The notes beneath the pieces were generated by a model. It ran no database searches. It saw only the letters and a list, made by a program, of their open reading frames with translations, and was not told where the DNA came from. A stretch of DNA of 64,000 nt from Coenobita brevimanus (lineage: Eukaryota; Arthropoda; Malacostraca; Decapoda; Coenobitidae), in NCBI GenBank assembly GCA_032717465.1, contig CM064732.1, positions 25,408,297-25,472,296 of the forward strand, read 5' to 3'. Numbering within the stretch: the first letter of the stretch is position 1; each line of letters begins with the position of its first letter. Made by a program: the position numbers and the translations under genes. This document shows, piece after piece, positions 23,340 through 36,942 of this stretch.

Positions 23340-26300
23340 CTGACACCTGCCATATGCACAGGGATATAATTTTTCTCATTGTCGCTGTTGCCAACGTGTG
23401 TAACTGTGCAGACCAATCTTGGATCAGAAAACTTTGCTACACTTTTGGCATGTTAGGTCCAGGTTTGTTGGGAGAACACTGTTTTGTTTCTACCTCCTTT
23501 GTCAACGCTTTTCCCTGGCCAGGTTACGAGCTTATTCAAGTTGGGTGGTTCCTCCACTGCATAGGGCCCACCATTATTTTTCCCTTCGAGGCTCTGGTTA
23601 CAAAATCCTTTGGTATGATGTCACATTTCTTCAGGGTTGCTTTGGCCTGGGTTGCAGCTTGATACAGGGAGTTGGTCATGCAGAACTTGGCAGGGAAGGC
23701 ATGCAGAACACGTATCCGACCAATTTCAGATGTTTTTAGCCCGCTTTCCTTTATGCTTGTTGGCTTTGCCTGGTGGAGAATTTGTGAGTGAGGAACTTTA
23801 TACTTCCATGTGAGTCCTAAGATGTGCTCTAAGCATTTGATGTGAAACGATTCAAGCTGTTTGATGTGACACTGGTAGTTAGTCCATGATTCAGCACTGA
23901 CTAAGGAGGTGGAGAGGCATACGGACACAAATGCTGATTTGTCTCGATTCTCAAGTTGGTGTTTTCAAAGACTCTGTATCTGTGACGTCCAAAAGAGGCT
24001 GAGGAGTGGTTGATTCGTGCAAGGACTTCTGCATCAATGTCATGGTTATCTGTGAGCACACTTCAAAGGTTGGTAAAACTCCGCACCTGCTTTATATTTT
24101 CACTGTATATCTGAAATGCAAGACGCTCTACTGGGTTGTTTCTCTAAAACATTATTTGAGTTTTATTGACATTTATTTGGAGTCCCATTGCATGGTACAT
24201 GTTAGAGATGATGGTGAAACACTGTTGTAGGGCTTTGGGGGGCATGTGCAAGGATGCGTACAGTCATTAGCATATTGTAGCTGTGGGAAATTAGCCATTT
24301 CAATCTTTGATTGTGCTTGAAGACACCCGAGATTAAATAAGTTACTGCCTAGAAAGAACAGGACTTTTATTCCATTATCAGGGTTCGTTTCTAGTGGCTT
24401 AAAAAGTTGACTGCAGTGAGATAGATGGTGAAAATGACAGGAGCAAGGACACATCCTTGCTTTACTCCAACGTCCAGTTTGAAGGGTTCGTATTTGCTCC
24501 CATCTATGGAGTCAAGATCATTCATGTTGTTATGCAGGTTCTTCAGGATGGTAAGAAATTTGTTCAAAACACTCAGTTTTGAATGAACATTCCATAAAAG
24601 TTCTCTGTTGACAGTGTCACATGCTTTTGTGAGACTGATGAATGCAATATATAAATCAGGGTTCTGACCATGCCATTTCTCATGTATCTGTCAGGCAACA
24701 AATATCATATCGCAGGTGCTTCGCTCCTTCTGAAATCCACATTGTGTTTCAGGAAGTGTTGACTCAGTCAGATGTTTTATCAGTCTGGATAACATTATCC
24801 AGAAGAGAGATAGCTTTGCTGCTGTCACAGTCTGAGTGGTTGCCTTTCTTCTTGTAGATGGTTACAGCATCAGAAGTAAGCCATTCAGATGAAATTCGTC
24901 CTTGGCTCAAGATAATCAGTATAAGATGATGGAGGTACTGGTGAAGTAACTGGCCATCCTCTTTGATTAGGTCAGATGATGTGCTATCAGGACCAGGGCT
25001 TTTGTTATTTTTAAAGAGACTAGCTGGCCTGAACAGTTTCTGGAAATTTAGCTGAGACAACGAGTTCTGCTGTTTGTGGAGTATTTGGAATGTTAGCGAA
25101 GTATATTGTGCTATACCAGGTTTGTACGATTCAGTAACGTATTGAAATGTTCTGCCCATCTTTCTAGGTTTTCATGTCTTTTAGCTCTCCTTTTACTGAT
25201 CAGATAGGGGTTATGTTGTGTATAGTTGGTGCATGGATTGTTTTTATGGACTTGTAGAACCCACGCTGGTCATTAATATCACTCGGCCTTTGCAGCTCTT
25301 TTACTTGATCAGTCGACCATTTGTTCTCCGTGGCATGCACCTTAACTTCTGAGATTCTGGAATGCAGTTTTTAGGGTTAAAGAGCTAGGATATGCCAACC
25401 AACTGTTATGTGCTCTATTCTTCATTGCAGGAAGGTTATGTATGCCCTCAGTATATTCATCAAACCAGTCTTTATGGTGGCGAGTGGAGAAGCTTAGTTT
25501 CTTTCTTCCTTTTTTTTCCGTGCTTGGAAGCAGTGTCTTAATGTTCAACCATTCTTTGTTTGTTACATTGTTGTTAAGGTCAACTGGTGGGCATTGAGAG
25601 AGCTTGTCTGTAAAAATGTTGCAAAAGGTGTTACACTTTGCCACATCTTTTAAAACACAATATTAAGTTCATGGAAAACGCTCTTTGGCGCATTTGTGGG
25701 CATATTACTAGCTGCAGTTTGTGGAGTATAAAGTTATGGTCTGTTGAGCACTCAGCACCTCTCATAGCTTGGATGGTTAGAAATTCTCTTCCGTCTCGCT
25801 GCCTTACAAGGAGATAGTCAATTACATGCCAATTCCTAGGTCAAGGGTGCATTCATGAGGCCTTGTGCTTATTATTAAGCTGAAAAAGTTGTTGGTGACG
25901 ACCAGGCTGTGTTCCCAGCTTAAGGAATGCAGTCTAAGGCTGTTGCTCTTCATGTTACCAACCCCTACTCTAGCATTAAAATCTTCAAGCAGGATGAGTT
26001 TGTTATTATGCAGTACTGAGTGAATGGTAGCATCCAGAGGGTCATAAAAGAAATTTTTGATGGTGTTCCTCAGAGCCAAGCATTAGAGCATAGACAGTGA
26101 TAAGTGTTGCATATTGGCCTCTGATATACCCACAGGTGATTCGTGGATCATCTGTAGTAGACTGCTTCAGACTGCAAAGCCAATACCATGATTTCTTCTT
26201 ACATTCTGTGGGTATTCACTCCAGAAGTAAGTATAAACTTCTGTTTCTGTTAGGTTGTCCTCTCCTGAGACATGAGTCTCTGACAAGGCAGCAATGTTAG

Positions 26301-27180
26301 TTTTATATCTTTTCTGTTGATGGGCAAAAAGGGCAGTCATATGGCTTGGTGACGTGTCTTGGTTAGTATCAAGCAAGGTTCATATATTCCAGGCAGCAAG
26401 AGTCAGATGCATTCCTTTGGTTTTTCAACCACAGTGTGGAATGCCTTGACAGATGCGATTATCTCGCCTGGTGGTGTGGAGAAGCAAATATTTAAGTTAC
26501 CTTTTCTAAATGCTTTCTATCAGTGGTAAAGAGTTGGGTGTCCATTTTCAGCTGCTTAGTTGTATTGGATGCTGCTGAGGGCATGACTTGCTCCTATCCC
26601 TTCATGCCAGCTACCATTGGGCCACCACTGCCTATGTGCATGACTTGAGCTAATGATTTCCATCCACATCCATGACCTGTCACCATCAGAATATCATGTT
26701 GCCATAGGTCTTTTGGCTTTGATGCTTGGATGAAATAGAAGGTGAATATAGTAATGGGCCTGTGCACTGAACGAATCCGGTGTGATGAGGAGGATGCACA
26801 GCTCTTACCACCGCAGCAGGTGATGGTAGCATGAAGATTCACTACGACCATCCACTGAACAACCTATCTACTCCTGAAACCTTTGTTTTTTTTTTCTAAC
26901 AGGTTGCAGGAGTCTGAGCTGTGTCTGTCGAGCCCTGCCTTCTGTTGGACTTCACTCACGGATTTTTCGTTCGGGGTTTACTCCCGTTGTTTTAACCCAT
27001 CCATGGTTAATCCGAGAGACAGTGGGCCTGGGAACACATAGTTTGACCCCTCACTGATGACCCCTTCAGCATGGGTAACCCTGACCTACTGGGTATGAGA
27101 GAATCTCTCCTCGCGAGTATGGCTAACCAGATATACACTGGACGCAAGGCCCCCACCACGACAAGGGTGGTTGCTGTGAG
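23340..27180 (-). mobile_element. Endonuclease/RT LINE (family B), decayed
   Basis: About 3.8 kb in which an ORF2-like protein can be followed through many frame breaks on the minus strand. Endonuclease: AALSETHVSGEDNL near 26.28 kb and LLEDFNARVG near 25.98 kb. RT: NNKSPGPDSTSSDLI near 25.0 kb, KACDTVNRELLWN near 24.6 kb, KQGCVLAPVIFTIYL near 24.47 kb, and LQYANDC near 24.27 kb, where the catalytic YADD reads YAND. C-terminal: HIKQLESFHIKCLEHILGL near 23.85 kb. The 26.5-27.18 kb part looks like its 5' leader, ending against a (CA)n tract. Non-functional. Confidence 0.85.
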
Positions 27181-27305
<125 letters not shown>

Positions 27306-27436
27306 TGTATCTAGCGCAGCGGTATAAGGTACATTACCAAAAATGATACCATCCTGCTTCGTGGCACTGATAAAAATTATATAGCAAATATATATCACAA
27401 AAATAAAACGTTTGAGAAAAAAGCTAAAGACCACAA

Positions 27437-27439
<3 letters not shown>

Positions 27440-27482
<43 letters not shown>
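27440..27482. repeat. (AG)n microsatellite
   Basis: Perfect AG tract. Confidence 0.95.
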
Positions 27483-27488
<6 letters not shown>

Positions 27489-27539
27489 GTAGCTTCACCT
27501 ATATAAAAACACACCTTCTCAGCTGAAAATAATTACTCG

Positions 27540-27951
27540 ATCAGGCTCACACTGCGTCGCTCTGTACTCCAACCTCCCTTCTTCCCTCCCTCTCGCCAAC
27601 TCTCGTATCCTGAATATTCTTTTATTTCCATCTCCACCCTTCCCTCTTTCCCACCCTCCCACTTCCTCTCTTCTGTGCCCTTCTTCTCATGTCTTCCCAC
27701 CATCAGCTCACTTCCCTTCTCTTCTCTCAAGTTTCCTCTCATTCCCCTTGCTTCTATGTCTTATCCATCACCCTGCATAATCTCTGTCTCCTCCTACATT
27801 GTATTTCTATCATGGTCCCTCTCCTCTCTGCGATTATCAATCTCTCCCTCCCCCTCTCCTCATCCTTTCTCTCTCACTCTTCACCCGTCTTCATCTTTTT
27901 CTTTTGATTTACTCCAAATTCCTCTCTCTTCTTTCATTCCACTTCTCCCGA

Positions 27952-28013
<62 letters not shown>
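27540..28013. repeat. Polypyrimidine tract with (CT)n core
   Basis: CT-rich plus strand for about 470 bp, ending in pure (CT)n at 27955-28013. Ser/Leu/Pro-rich frames here are composition artefacts. Confidence 0.88.
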
Positions 28014-28016
<3 letters not shown>

Positions 28017-28026
28017 ATTTGTCTAC

Positions 28027-28110
28027 CCATATAGATAGATAGATAGATAGATAGATAGACAGATAGATAGATAGATAGATACTATATATATAGATAGATA
28101 GATAGATACT
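28027..28110. repeat. (GATA)n microsatellite
   Basis: ATAGATAG units with one GACA variant. The tract marks the truncation point of the adjacent Gypsy element. Confidence 0.93.
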
Positions 28111-28333
28111 TCTTCTGCGACAGGACTCAAATAATACCATGGTCACTAGAATCACAGTCCAAGATAAATGGCTGATTCTGGTCAGGGTATCGCAATACTG
28201 GAGAGCTTGCCAACGCATGCTTGAGTTCATCAAAGGCTTTCTGAGTCTCTACTGTCCATGCAAACTTTTGCCTTTTCCCCAACAGCTTGTGAAGAGGTGC
28301 AGCTATCGCTGCAAAGTCTTTGGCAAAACGCTG

Positions 28334-28877
28334 TTAGTAGATGCACAAGCCCAAGAAACTCCATAGCTTTCTCACACAAGTTGGAACTGGCCAGTTTACC
28401 AAAGATGCCACCTTCTCTGGGTCAGTGCGGATGCTGCTCTTGCCTACATTGTGTCCCAGGTACTTTACTTCCTTCTGAAACAAGTAGCATTTCTTGGGGT
28501 TCAGCTTGAGGTGCGCTGCTCGGATCCTGTTCAACACCTCCAACAGCCTCTCCAGTTCCTGGTCGAAAGTCCGTTCAAACACAGTTACATCATCCAGATA
28601 GATGGGAGCCGTCTGCCAGTGCAGGTCTTCAAGTATCCAGTCCATGAGGTGCTCAAAAGTAGCTGGGGCATTGCATAGGCCGAATGGCATCACGTTAAAC
28701 CTGCCATAAACCCTGCACGTAAGATAAGAATGTCTTCTCTTTGTCCTTCTCTGCAACCTTGACCTGGTGGTATCCTGCCTTCATGTCTAGGGTGGAGAAC
28801 CACTTAGCACCTGACAGAGCATCCAGGGTTTCATCAGTTCTTGGCAAGGGGTATGCATCCTTCACTGTCACTTTCAT
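28334..28877 (-). pseudogene. Gypsy RT core (broken)
   Basis: Two overlapping frames hold the RT palm: FSTLDMKAGYHQVKVAE, then FNVMPFGLCNAPATFEHLM and the catalytic IYLDDVTVF. KYLGHNVGKSSI and RKLWSFLGL follow, then a further frame with the connection domain and RNase H start (FILDCDSSDHG). A frameshift separates the AGYHQV block from the MPFGL block. Confidence 0.9.
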
Positions 28878-29559
28878 TTATGGCTTGATAACCTATAGAA
28901 CACCTTACTGAGACATGATGAACCACTGCTGATACCCAAGGACAGCTGGACTTTTCTATTACTGCTTGATTTTGGAGATTCTCCATCACCTTCTCCATTT
29001 CTTGCCATTGGGCTGGCGCCATCCTCCACGCTGGCTGTTTAATCAGGTGGTGATCCTCAGTGTTTAAACTGTGCTCCACCAGATCAGTGCACCCCAGGTC
29101 TAGGTCTCCCGTGGAAAAGACATCAACAAACTTCGTCAGCAGCTGCCTCAGCTTCAGCACTTGTGAAACATCCAGGCATTGGCAACTCCTTGAGAAAAGG
29201 TCCTGTAAGTGCTCTGACAGATACCCATCTCCTTTGACTATGCTCCTTTTACAGGCCCTCCTTTGATGCCACTCGGGGTCCACCACCTGACACAGTCCCA
29301 GAATTTCTCCCTCGTTGATCTTCTGTGTCTCATGGGAGAAATTGGCCACCACAACCAGCTCTTCACCTGCACCTGTTTCCACCAGAGTTCTCCCCACCAT
29401 CACTCCGGCCTTTATCTTGCACTGTGCATCAGGCTCCACTACCCCTAGACAGCTGTCAAACGAGCCACTCACCTTCCACTGAAGCAGTAGTTCTGATTTT
29501 TGGGGTATCACTGTAGTGCGGAGCGCCTTCACCTCACCACCAGAATTGGAACATCTCAC
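28834..29559 (-). pseudogene. Gypsy protease-RT linker and RT N-terminus
   Basis: A 241-codon frame with the linker seen in many gypsy Pols (VEPDAQCKIKAGVMVGRTLV), then LTKFVDVFSTGDLDLG, HLIKQPAWRMAPAQWQEM and VIEKSSCPWVSAVVHH, the start of the RT fingers. The protease upstream is broken; VADMEDPCLLGL-type sequence is readable near 29.65 kb. Confidence 0.85.
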
Positions 29560-30153
29560 TGCAGTGAAGGGAACTGACCTTCTTCAAACCTTCAGCTTCA
29601 TGGAGCAGAAGTCCAGCTCACATCCCATGGACATCAAAGAGTCAGACCCAGAAGGCAAGGATCCTCCATGTCAGCCACATAGACTGGAAGGGTAGCCTTT
29701 TGCCCTGCCACTTGAATTCGAACATTCAGTGGTCCCCTCAGTTCCACACGGTGCACAGTTATGCCACATAGACTACTTGTTCTGATGACTCAGGCAAACA
29801 CCAATGATGTAACACATCAGGCCTCACAAAAGTCTGCTCTGAGGTCAAATCAATCACCAGGGAACACTTCCTTCTGTCTGTTTGCACACTGTCGATTGCC
29901 GTCCTCTTGCATTTTCTCGGTGCTGGGGCTGCTTAGGGAAAGCTGGTTGGTGGTTGCCCCTTCACATCAGCCTCCACTAGTTTTCCGCTTCTTTCTGGTC
30001 TTCTGCAACCTTCTTTTTATCATCCTTTTTCTTCTTCTGACACTCAGAACTGAACTGTCCTACCTTACATGTCAAACACGCTTTTGTTACAATTGAAGAT
30101 TTCCTTGCACTGCTTTGTTCTTGCTCCTTCTTCCATTTGTGACAATCCTCCTT

Positions 30154-30906
30154 CTAGTGCCCCGACTTCCTGCAGAACCAGCAGCCCCCTCCAGTCTTCT
30201 CCTGTTCCCTCTTCCACTTGTAGCAGTCCTCTTTTCCGTGTCCTTGCTTTTCACGGTACCAGTAACTTCTCTGAAATTTTTCCTTTTCACATACCTGCCC
30301 CTTTCTTGCCTTGAATCCTGCACTACGACCTGCCTGAATGATAGATGAACTGGAGCTGATGTAGGACTCAAATTCTAGAGCCCTTGCTAGTGCTTCTTGC
30401 ATGCTTCTTAGTTGTGCCTGTTGCACTTGCACTTTCAACTCTGCACTATTAACAGCATTGATGAACTGGAACCTCAGTAGAATAGCCAACAGGTTAGGTG
30501 CTGCTCGAGGGTACACCATGTATGCCATACTCTCCAGGTCATGAGCAAGCAGCTATAGAGATTCTCCTCAAGCCCGTACATGGCTCTGGAATCTTTCTGT
30601 GTAAACCTCAGTCTGGTACATGGTTCCATATCTGTACTCCAGCACTTCTACTAGGGACTAATACCTGTTCCTCTCTATCACTGACATCTGGCCCAGAATT
30701 TCCAATGCGACACCCTTAAGGCTAGTAGCAAGCTGCACTGCCTTCTGCCTATCATCGCAACCATTTTGATCTGCAAGCAACTCAAACTGTGCATGGCAAG
30801 CATCCCAAGATACTCTACCATCAAATTCCTGAGGTTTCTTTTTAATTGGACCCCATTATAGCCATGCACTTCACTGGTTTGGGACCTAAAATCTGAGGCA
30901 TCATAA
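30154..30906 (-). pseudogene. Gypsy Gag, C-terminal half with zinc knuckles
   Basis: Readable Gag matrix/capsid words (SWDACHAQFELLAD, QKAVQLATSLKG) lie near 30.75-30.85 kb. A Lys/Arg-rich tail with GHGKEDCYKWKREQEKTGGG and CWFCRKSGH, degenerate zinc knuckles that bind nucleic acid, lies near 30.16-30.26 kb. Stops interrupt it. Confidence 0.75.
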
Positions 30907-30910
30907 TTAA

Positions 30911-31291
30911 CCTGTTAACTGCTCTATACAGCCTGGGCTGTTCCGAATGCGACTGTTCAATACAGCCCTGGCTGCGCAGGTGAATTTCGAATATAGTGCC
31001 ATGGTGACCAAGGCCGACCCATGCAAGCATGTTTGAGCCTTCAAAACCGAAACCGAAACCGAAAAAGGAAACGAAAACGAAAACCATACGTTCCAATAGG
31101 GAATCAGACACTTCGATGTTCATCCATGGCTTTACCAAGGTAAATATTGAGCTAATATTTCGTTACTATATACTATGGCATGTGTTCTCTCAATTCCTAA
31201 GACAAAATTTGGTCTTTGGGAAATTTCATTTTTACCCCTATGTCTGCGCACCACGGACACCTTCAAAAAACCGCCATGAGCAGTTAACGGG
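30911..31291. mobile_element. 381-bp piggyBac-type MITE with TTAA duplication
   Basis: Ends CCTGTTAACTGCTC (30911-30924) and GAGCAGTTAACGGG (31278-31291) are inverted repeats matching at 13 of 14 positions. TTAA flanks both sides (30907-30910, 31292-31295). Removing it restores Gag continuity (NPGLN to LMMPQILGPK). It has no transposase. Confidence 0.88.
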
Positions 31292-31295
31292 TTAA

Positions 31296-32193
31296 GGCCA
31301 GGATTTAAAACTTCTGCATTCTGATTATCCAACACTATAATGCTACCTTTAGATGCCTGGTATCCGTCAAGATTCACCACACACTGGCCATCCCTTTCGT
31401 ATGCCCCCTGTACACTAACCTGAGGCTCAGCAGTGCAATATTTCTCTACAGACTCACTTTTCTCACTGATTATCTTCACATGGTCAGCTACATGCTCCAA
31501 CTGGTTATCTACATGCTGTCTGTACTCCGTCACTATTTCCTAACTAATTGACTTCAACTGGTCGTCTACATGCTGTTTACACACGATCACATTATTGCTT
31601 ACCTCATACTTCTGCCGCCGTAGTTCAGCGTATGCCTCCTCCTTCAATTATTCCTGTTCTTCTTTCATTTCTCCCACGAAAACATATAGCTGTCGTTGCA
31701 TTCTCAGTTGTAATTCCCTCTGTTGCTCCTGTAATGCCTCCTGAAGCTGTTCATATCATTCTTTCTGTTCTTCACTCAGTGCCTGTAATTGTTCTTTAAG
31801 TTATTTTTGTCCTTCATTCTGTGTGTCTAATTGTTCTTTAAGTTCTTTCTGTCCTTCATTCTGTGCTTGTAACTGGACACTTTGTACTTGTAATTGTTCT
31901 TGGAATTCTTTCTGTCCTTCATTCTGTGCCTATAACTTTCTCTGATTTCGTTCCTGAGCTCTTTCTGCTCTTCACTTTTTTTTTCTTTTTTGTAGTTGTT
32001 CTTTAAGTTCTTACTTTTGTGCCCGTAAAAGCTTCACAATTGTCGCCAGGGTCACTTCCTCCTCCTCCCCAGCTCGAGACCTTGTCTGCACACCCCCTAC
32101 ATCCATGTCGAAAGTTAGACTCACCGCAGCCCCAAATAATCCCACTCCTGACACCAGTGCTACGTCCATGTCCCACACTGCCACAGGCTCCAA
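31296..32193 (-). pseudogene. Gypsy Gag, N-terminal coiled-coil half
   Basis: Minus-strand frames begin near 32193 with AGEEEEVTLATIVKLLRAQK and run into degenerate Lys/Glu-rich units such as HRMKDRKNLKNN, repeated several times between 31.8 and 32.0 kb (tandem GTAATTGTTCTTTAAGTTCT words on the plus strand). Several stops are present. It is read as a Gag coiled coil by position and composition. Confidence 0.65.
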
Positions 32194-33122
<929 letters not shown>

Positions 33123-33338
33123 CAGCGCCGGGAACACCATTTTATTTATTACAATGTACGAACGTCTCGGTTTTAAATCAACTATCATCAGCCTAGAATA
33201 ATTAATAAATGTGTCTTGGTTCAAAATAGAGAAGGGATGAGGTAATTTAACCTCATTTTAGTGTAGTGTAGAAAAAACGAAAATTGAGAAGAAAAAAATA
33301 TTAACTACGAAAAAAGGGTGGAAAGTACATTGCCAATC

Positions 33339-33339
<1 letters not shown>

Positions 33340-33395
<56 letters not shown>

Positions 33396-33430
33396 TTACA
33401 GCAGAGAGAGAGAGAGAGAGAGAGAGAGAT
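33340..33430. repeat. (CA)n then (AG)n microsatellites
   Basis: CA tract at 33340-33391 and AG tract at about 33403-33429. The flanks to 33837 are AT-rich without a gene. Confidence 0.95.
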
Positions 33431-33952
33431 CAGTACTATTGTATATATATATATATATGTATAAAGTCAGTAGTTAGGTAATATACTGTAAGGAGGTAAA
33501 ACGGGGTCATATATTTCTGAATATGTGACTGGAACCACTGTCTAACTCATTTCTTCATTTCTACAACATTCGTAGCATTGCCTTTAACTTCTGTTGAACA
33601 CTACCTGTCGTCCTCTTAACCTCACCTTCACTTCCTCACTGAGACACAGCTATCTGAGGCCAATGATAGCAAACCTTTCTCTGTATCCGCCTACTTTCTT
33701 TATACCCATTTCAAACCCAAAGTGGCTATTGTGTATATGTATGCAGAAACGTATCATCCTCTCGTTTTCCATAACTTGAATCTTATGAATTCTCTACTCT
33801 CTCGCCGGGCTACCCTGCCATTCTGTCTTTATCTATCTATCTATTGCCAGACGCCTTAATCCCATTAGGGGTGGCAACAAACAAATCGCCTCCATGTCAC
33901 TCTGTCCCCCGCCATGTCACTGTCCTGCTCCCAGTTCACACCCCCCTCTCAT

Positions 33953-34861
33953 TTACCTCTCCACTCCATCCCTCCATCTCATCCTTGGCCTCCCCCTCCC
34001 TCTCCCCCCTCCTAAACCACATACACTCTCCTCATCAGTCTCACTCTCCATCCTCTCCACATGGCCAAACCACATCAGTGTGTTTCTCCTAAAGCCTCCT
34101 ATCACATCCACATCCACACCACAACGCTCCTTCACTTCCTCATTTGCCAGTCTGTCTCTCCATGTGACTCCACATGCCCCTCTCAAGTAACTCATTTCCA
34201 CTGCTCTCACTCTTGACTTCTGTCCCTCCAACAAGGTCCAAGCTTCACTTCCATACATTAAAGTTGGTATCACAATACTGTCATGTAGTAGCTTTTTCAC
34301 TTCCATGCTCACTTCTCTGTTTCTTATCACTGTTTTCAAGGAACCAGCAACCTTTCTTCCTTGCTGCTCCCCTTCAAGCACGTCACCCTCTAAACTTCCA
34401 TCCTTACTCATCACACTACCCAAGTACTTAAACGCGCTCACATTCTCCATTTCGTCCTCATCCAATATCACTGTACATTCACTGACTTCGCTTCTCTCGA
34501 AGACCATAACTTTACTCTTCCCTACATTCACCATTAGATTCCGTTTCTTACACACTCCCCCAAACTCATACACCAAGCCTTGCATCTCCCCTTCGTCTTC
34601 ACTTAACAACACAGTATCATCTGCAAACAACAGTATAGGGAGTTTCGAAACACTACCCTCTCTCATTAGGGCCACTCCATCATCCACTACCCTACCTTGT
34701 ACCTCTTTTATAACCCCATCCATGTACAGATTGAAGAAACATGGAGACATGACACATCCTTGTTTCAATTCAACTTTCAAATAGAAAAATTCACTCAGTT
34801 CATTATTCACACACACTGCAGCCTTAGCACTGTCATACATACTCTTCACGGCCTTCAACAA
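33953..34861 (-). pseudogene. RTE-like RT palm and C-terminal domain
   Basis: A 302-codon open frame with KQGCVMSPCFFNLYMDGV, the catalytic LLFADDTVLLSEDEGEM, KYLGSVMSKDGSLEG, YGSEAWTLLEGQ and WFGHVERMESE, then RGRGRPRMRWRDG. It continues the frame of 34922-35260 after a stop in the plus-strand TTATG triplet near 34921. Confidence 0.92.
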
Positions 34862-34921
34862 CCTCTTATCTGCTCGACATATTCTTAATACTTTCCACAG
34901 TCCTTGTCTACCTACCCTGTC

Positions 34922-35260
34922 TTATGTTTTCTCCAAATCCATGAAGGCTGCATACAACTTCTTTCCCATCTCTAAAATCTTTTCCACTAAAGATCTAAGA
35001 ATGAATATCTGATCTACACAACCTCTTCCCTTCCTAAAACCTCCCTGTTCTTCTCCAACAAATTCCTCTGTTATTTCCTTAACTCTGTTAATAAGCATCC
35101 TACCATATACTTTTCCTATTACACTAAGAAGACAAATGCCCCTATGATTACCACACACTTCTTTTTTCCCTTTTCCTATGTACAGAGGAATAATTATACC
35201 TGACTTCCAATCCTTCGGGGCTTTACCCTTCTCCCAGGCCAATCTGCACATCTTCCACAT
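34922..35260 (-). pseudogene. RTE-like RT fingers region
   Basis: Open frame with APKDWKSGIIIPLYIGKGKK, NHRGICLLSVIGKVYGRML, GGFRKGRGCVDQIFILR and LYAAFMDLEK. These are conserved non-LTR RT blocks ahead of the FADD motif. Confidence 0.92.
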
Positions 35261-35964
35261 CCATTTTATTACTCACTCCCCCGTGCTTCAGCATTTCACC
35301 ACACACTGCATCAATTATTGAGGCTTTCCCCATTTTAACTTTCTTCATTGCTTCCACAACTTCCATCCTACTGATTTCTTCCTATCTTGTCACATCCCTC
35401 CTTCTCCCAGCCATTCCCCAGCCACTTATACTTACATTAGGCTATTTTCATTCTCTATGTTCAACAGTTCATTAACGTTTTCTCTCCATCTGCCCACTTT
35501 TTCTCCCTTCTCCACTAATAATATCCCATTTTTATCTTTCACTCCCCAACTAATTTCTTTGGCACCGTGTCTAACTCCCTTTACCTCTTTCCAGAACATT
35601 TACTTACGTTCCCTTCACTTTACACTCAAATTCTTTCCAAATTCCTCATCCACTCTCTTCTTTCTTTTGCCAGTCGTTGCACCTCTCTCTTCCTCTCTAT
35701 ACATAACTCTCTCTTCCGTCTCTCAACTTCTTCGACACAGCTGTTTCTCATCCAGTCACTATATCCTTTTATCTTTTGTGCCACAGCCTCTCTCACTTCT
35801 TCAGTTCACCATGCTGTTCCCTGCATCTCCTTTCGTCTTCTCTTCACCCCACACACACCACCTCACATGCTGCACAGATTTCTTCTGTGAATATCTTGCA
35901 TACATCCTCCACGTCCCCTATCTGCTCCAATCTATATTTACCCAATCACTCCTCCACTTCCCGC

Positions 35965-36859
35965 TTATATTCTGCCTTTTTTTCCATCCTCCTGTAACTT
36001 TTCTACGCTCCTTGTAAGATCTACTTCCTCCTGTCCTTCCCTTCTTCTATTTCTCCATATTGTTTGGACCTTGATTCTCACCACCACCAAGTGGTAGTCC
36101 AAAAGTCCACTCCCCCAACCTTTATATACTCTTGCATCCATTACACACCTTCTCATCCTTTCATCCACATACACATAATCAATCATTGCCTTCCATTCAT
36201 TCAGTTCACCATCCACCCTTCTCATCACTCACCACATATACCTATGGATCATTTTGTGCCTGATGACTAGGGTAATAGCTATCACCAACCCCCTTCTGGT
36301 ACAAATGTCCACTAATGGACTGCCATTCTCATCCATCTCTGGAGGCACACCCCACTCACCAACTACTTCATCCACCTTCTCATTCCATACTTTTCCATTC
36401 ATATCTCGAATAAAAAACACTCTCTCATTCCTTTCAAACTTTTCCAAGCACACTTCCACTTTTGTCCAGAACTCTTCTCTCACTCTGCTTGAATGATCTT
36501 GCGTTGGTGCATACACGCACACAATCGCCCACATTTGTAGTTCAACTTTCACTCTTACCCACACTCCTTGAGCCAACTGATCCATACTCTCTGATATTCT
36601 CCTTCCATCTGTTACTCACAACAATACACTCTCCTTCTTTTGCCCTCTCATTCTCACCTACTCCAGCACATATACCCCAATCATATTTCCATTCTCTCAC
36701 ACTCTCACCTCTCCATTTAGTTTCAGTTAATTCACATACATCCACTTTCGCACCCTGAAGCACCCGGACAATCTCTCTTTCCTTCACCTCATCATTAGCA
36801 CCCCTTACATTCCAAATCGCCATCCATTTCGTGTCCTTTGTTTGGTCCTTTGTCGTCAC
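35965..36859 (-). pseudogene. RTE-like endonuclease domain
   Basis: Three overlapping frames give AIWNVRGANDEVKEREIV, CELTETKWRGE, VCVYAPTQD, FFIRDMNGKVW and YVYVDERMRRCVMDAR. These correspond to the strand-cleaving endonuclease of LINEs (family pattern WNVRG, ETKW, GDMNAKVG). Here the GD of the metal-binding GDMN block reads RD. Confidence 0.88.
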
Positions 36860-36942
36860 CTTTTGGTCAGTCCTGGTCCGAGGCTTCTTTTTTGTATTTT
36901 TAGTTAGTTGTTTTCGGGGAGGGGCACTAACCCTCCGCCAAC

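Larger units (their letters stand above)
28115..32193 (-). mobile_element. Decayed Ty3/gypsy element, usual domain order
   Basis: On the minus strand the order is Gag (32193 to about 30050), protease-like region (about 29.8-29.56 kb), RT (about 29.0-28.33 kb) and the start of RNase H (to about 28.12 kb), where it is cut by (GATA)n. Integrase, the 3' LTR and a recognisable 5' LTR are absent. It has many stops and shifts. This is the ordinary gypsy order, unlike the element at 3.9-10.3 kb. Confidence 0.85.
33838..36942 (-). mobile_element. RTE-like LINE, copy 1 (near full length, broken)
   Basis: About 3.1 kb on the minus strand with an apurinic-like endonuclease domain followed by RT and a C-terminal GHVERM...RGRPRMRW tail. 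The 3' end is short and finishes GGCGTCTGGCAATAGATAG, a microsatellite-like (ATAG)n tail typical of RTE elements. The 5' end begins near GGCGGAGGGTTAGTGCCCC, slightly shorter than copy 4. Frameshifts and stops split the single ORF. Confidence 0.9.

Noticed and set aside
23354..23739. Plus-strand open frames of about 100 codons
   Set aside because: Antisense of the LINE B C-terminal region; the minus-strand reading has the recognisable RT tail.
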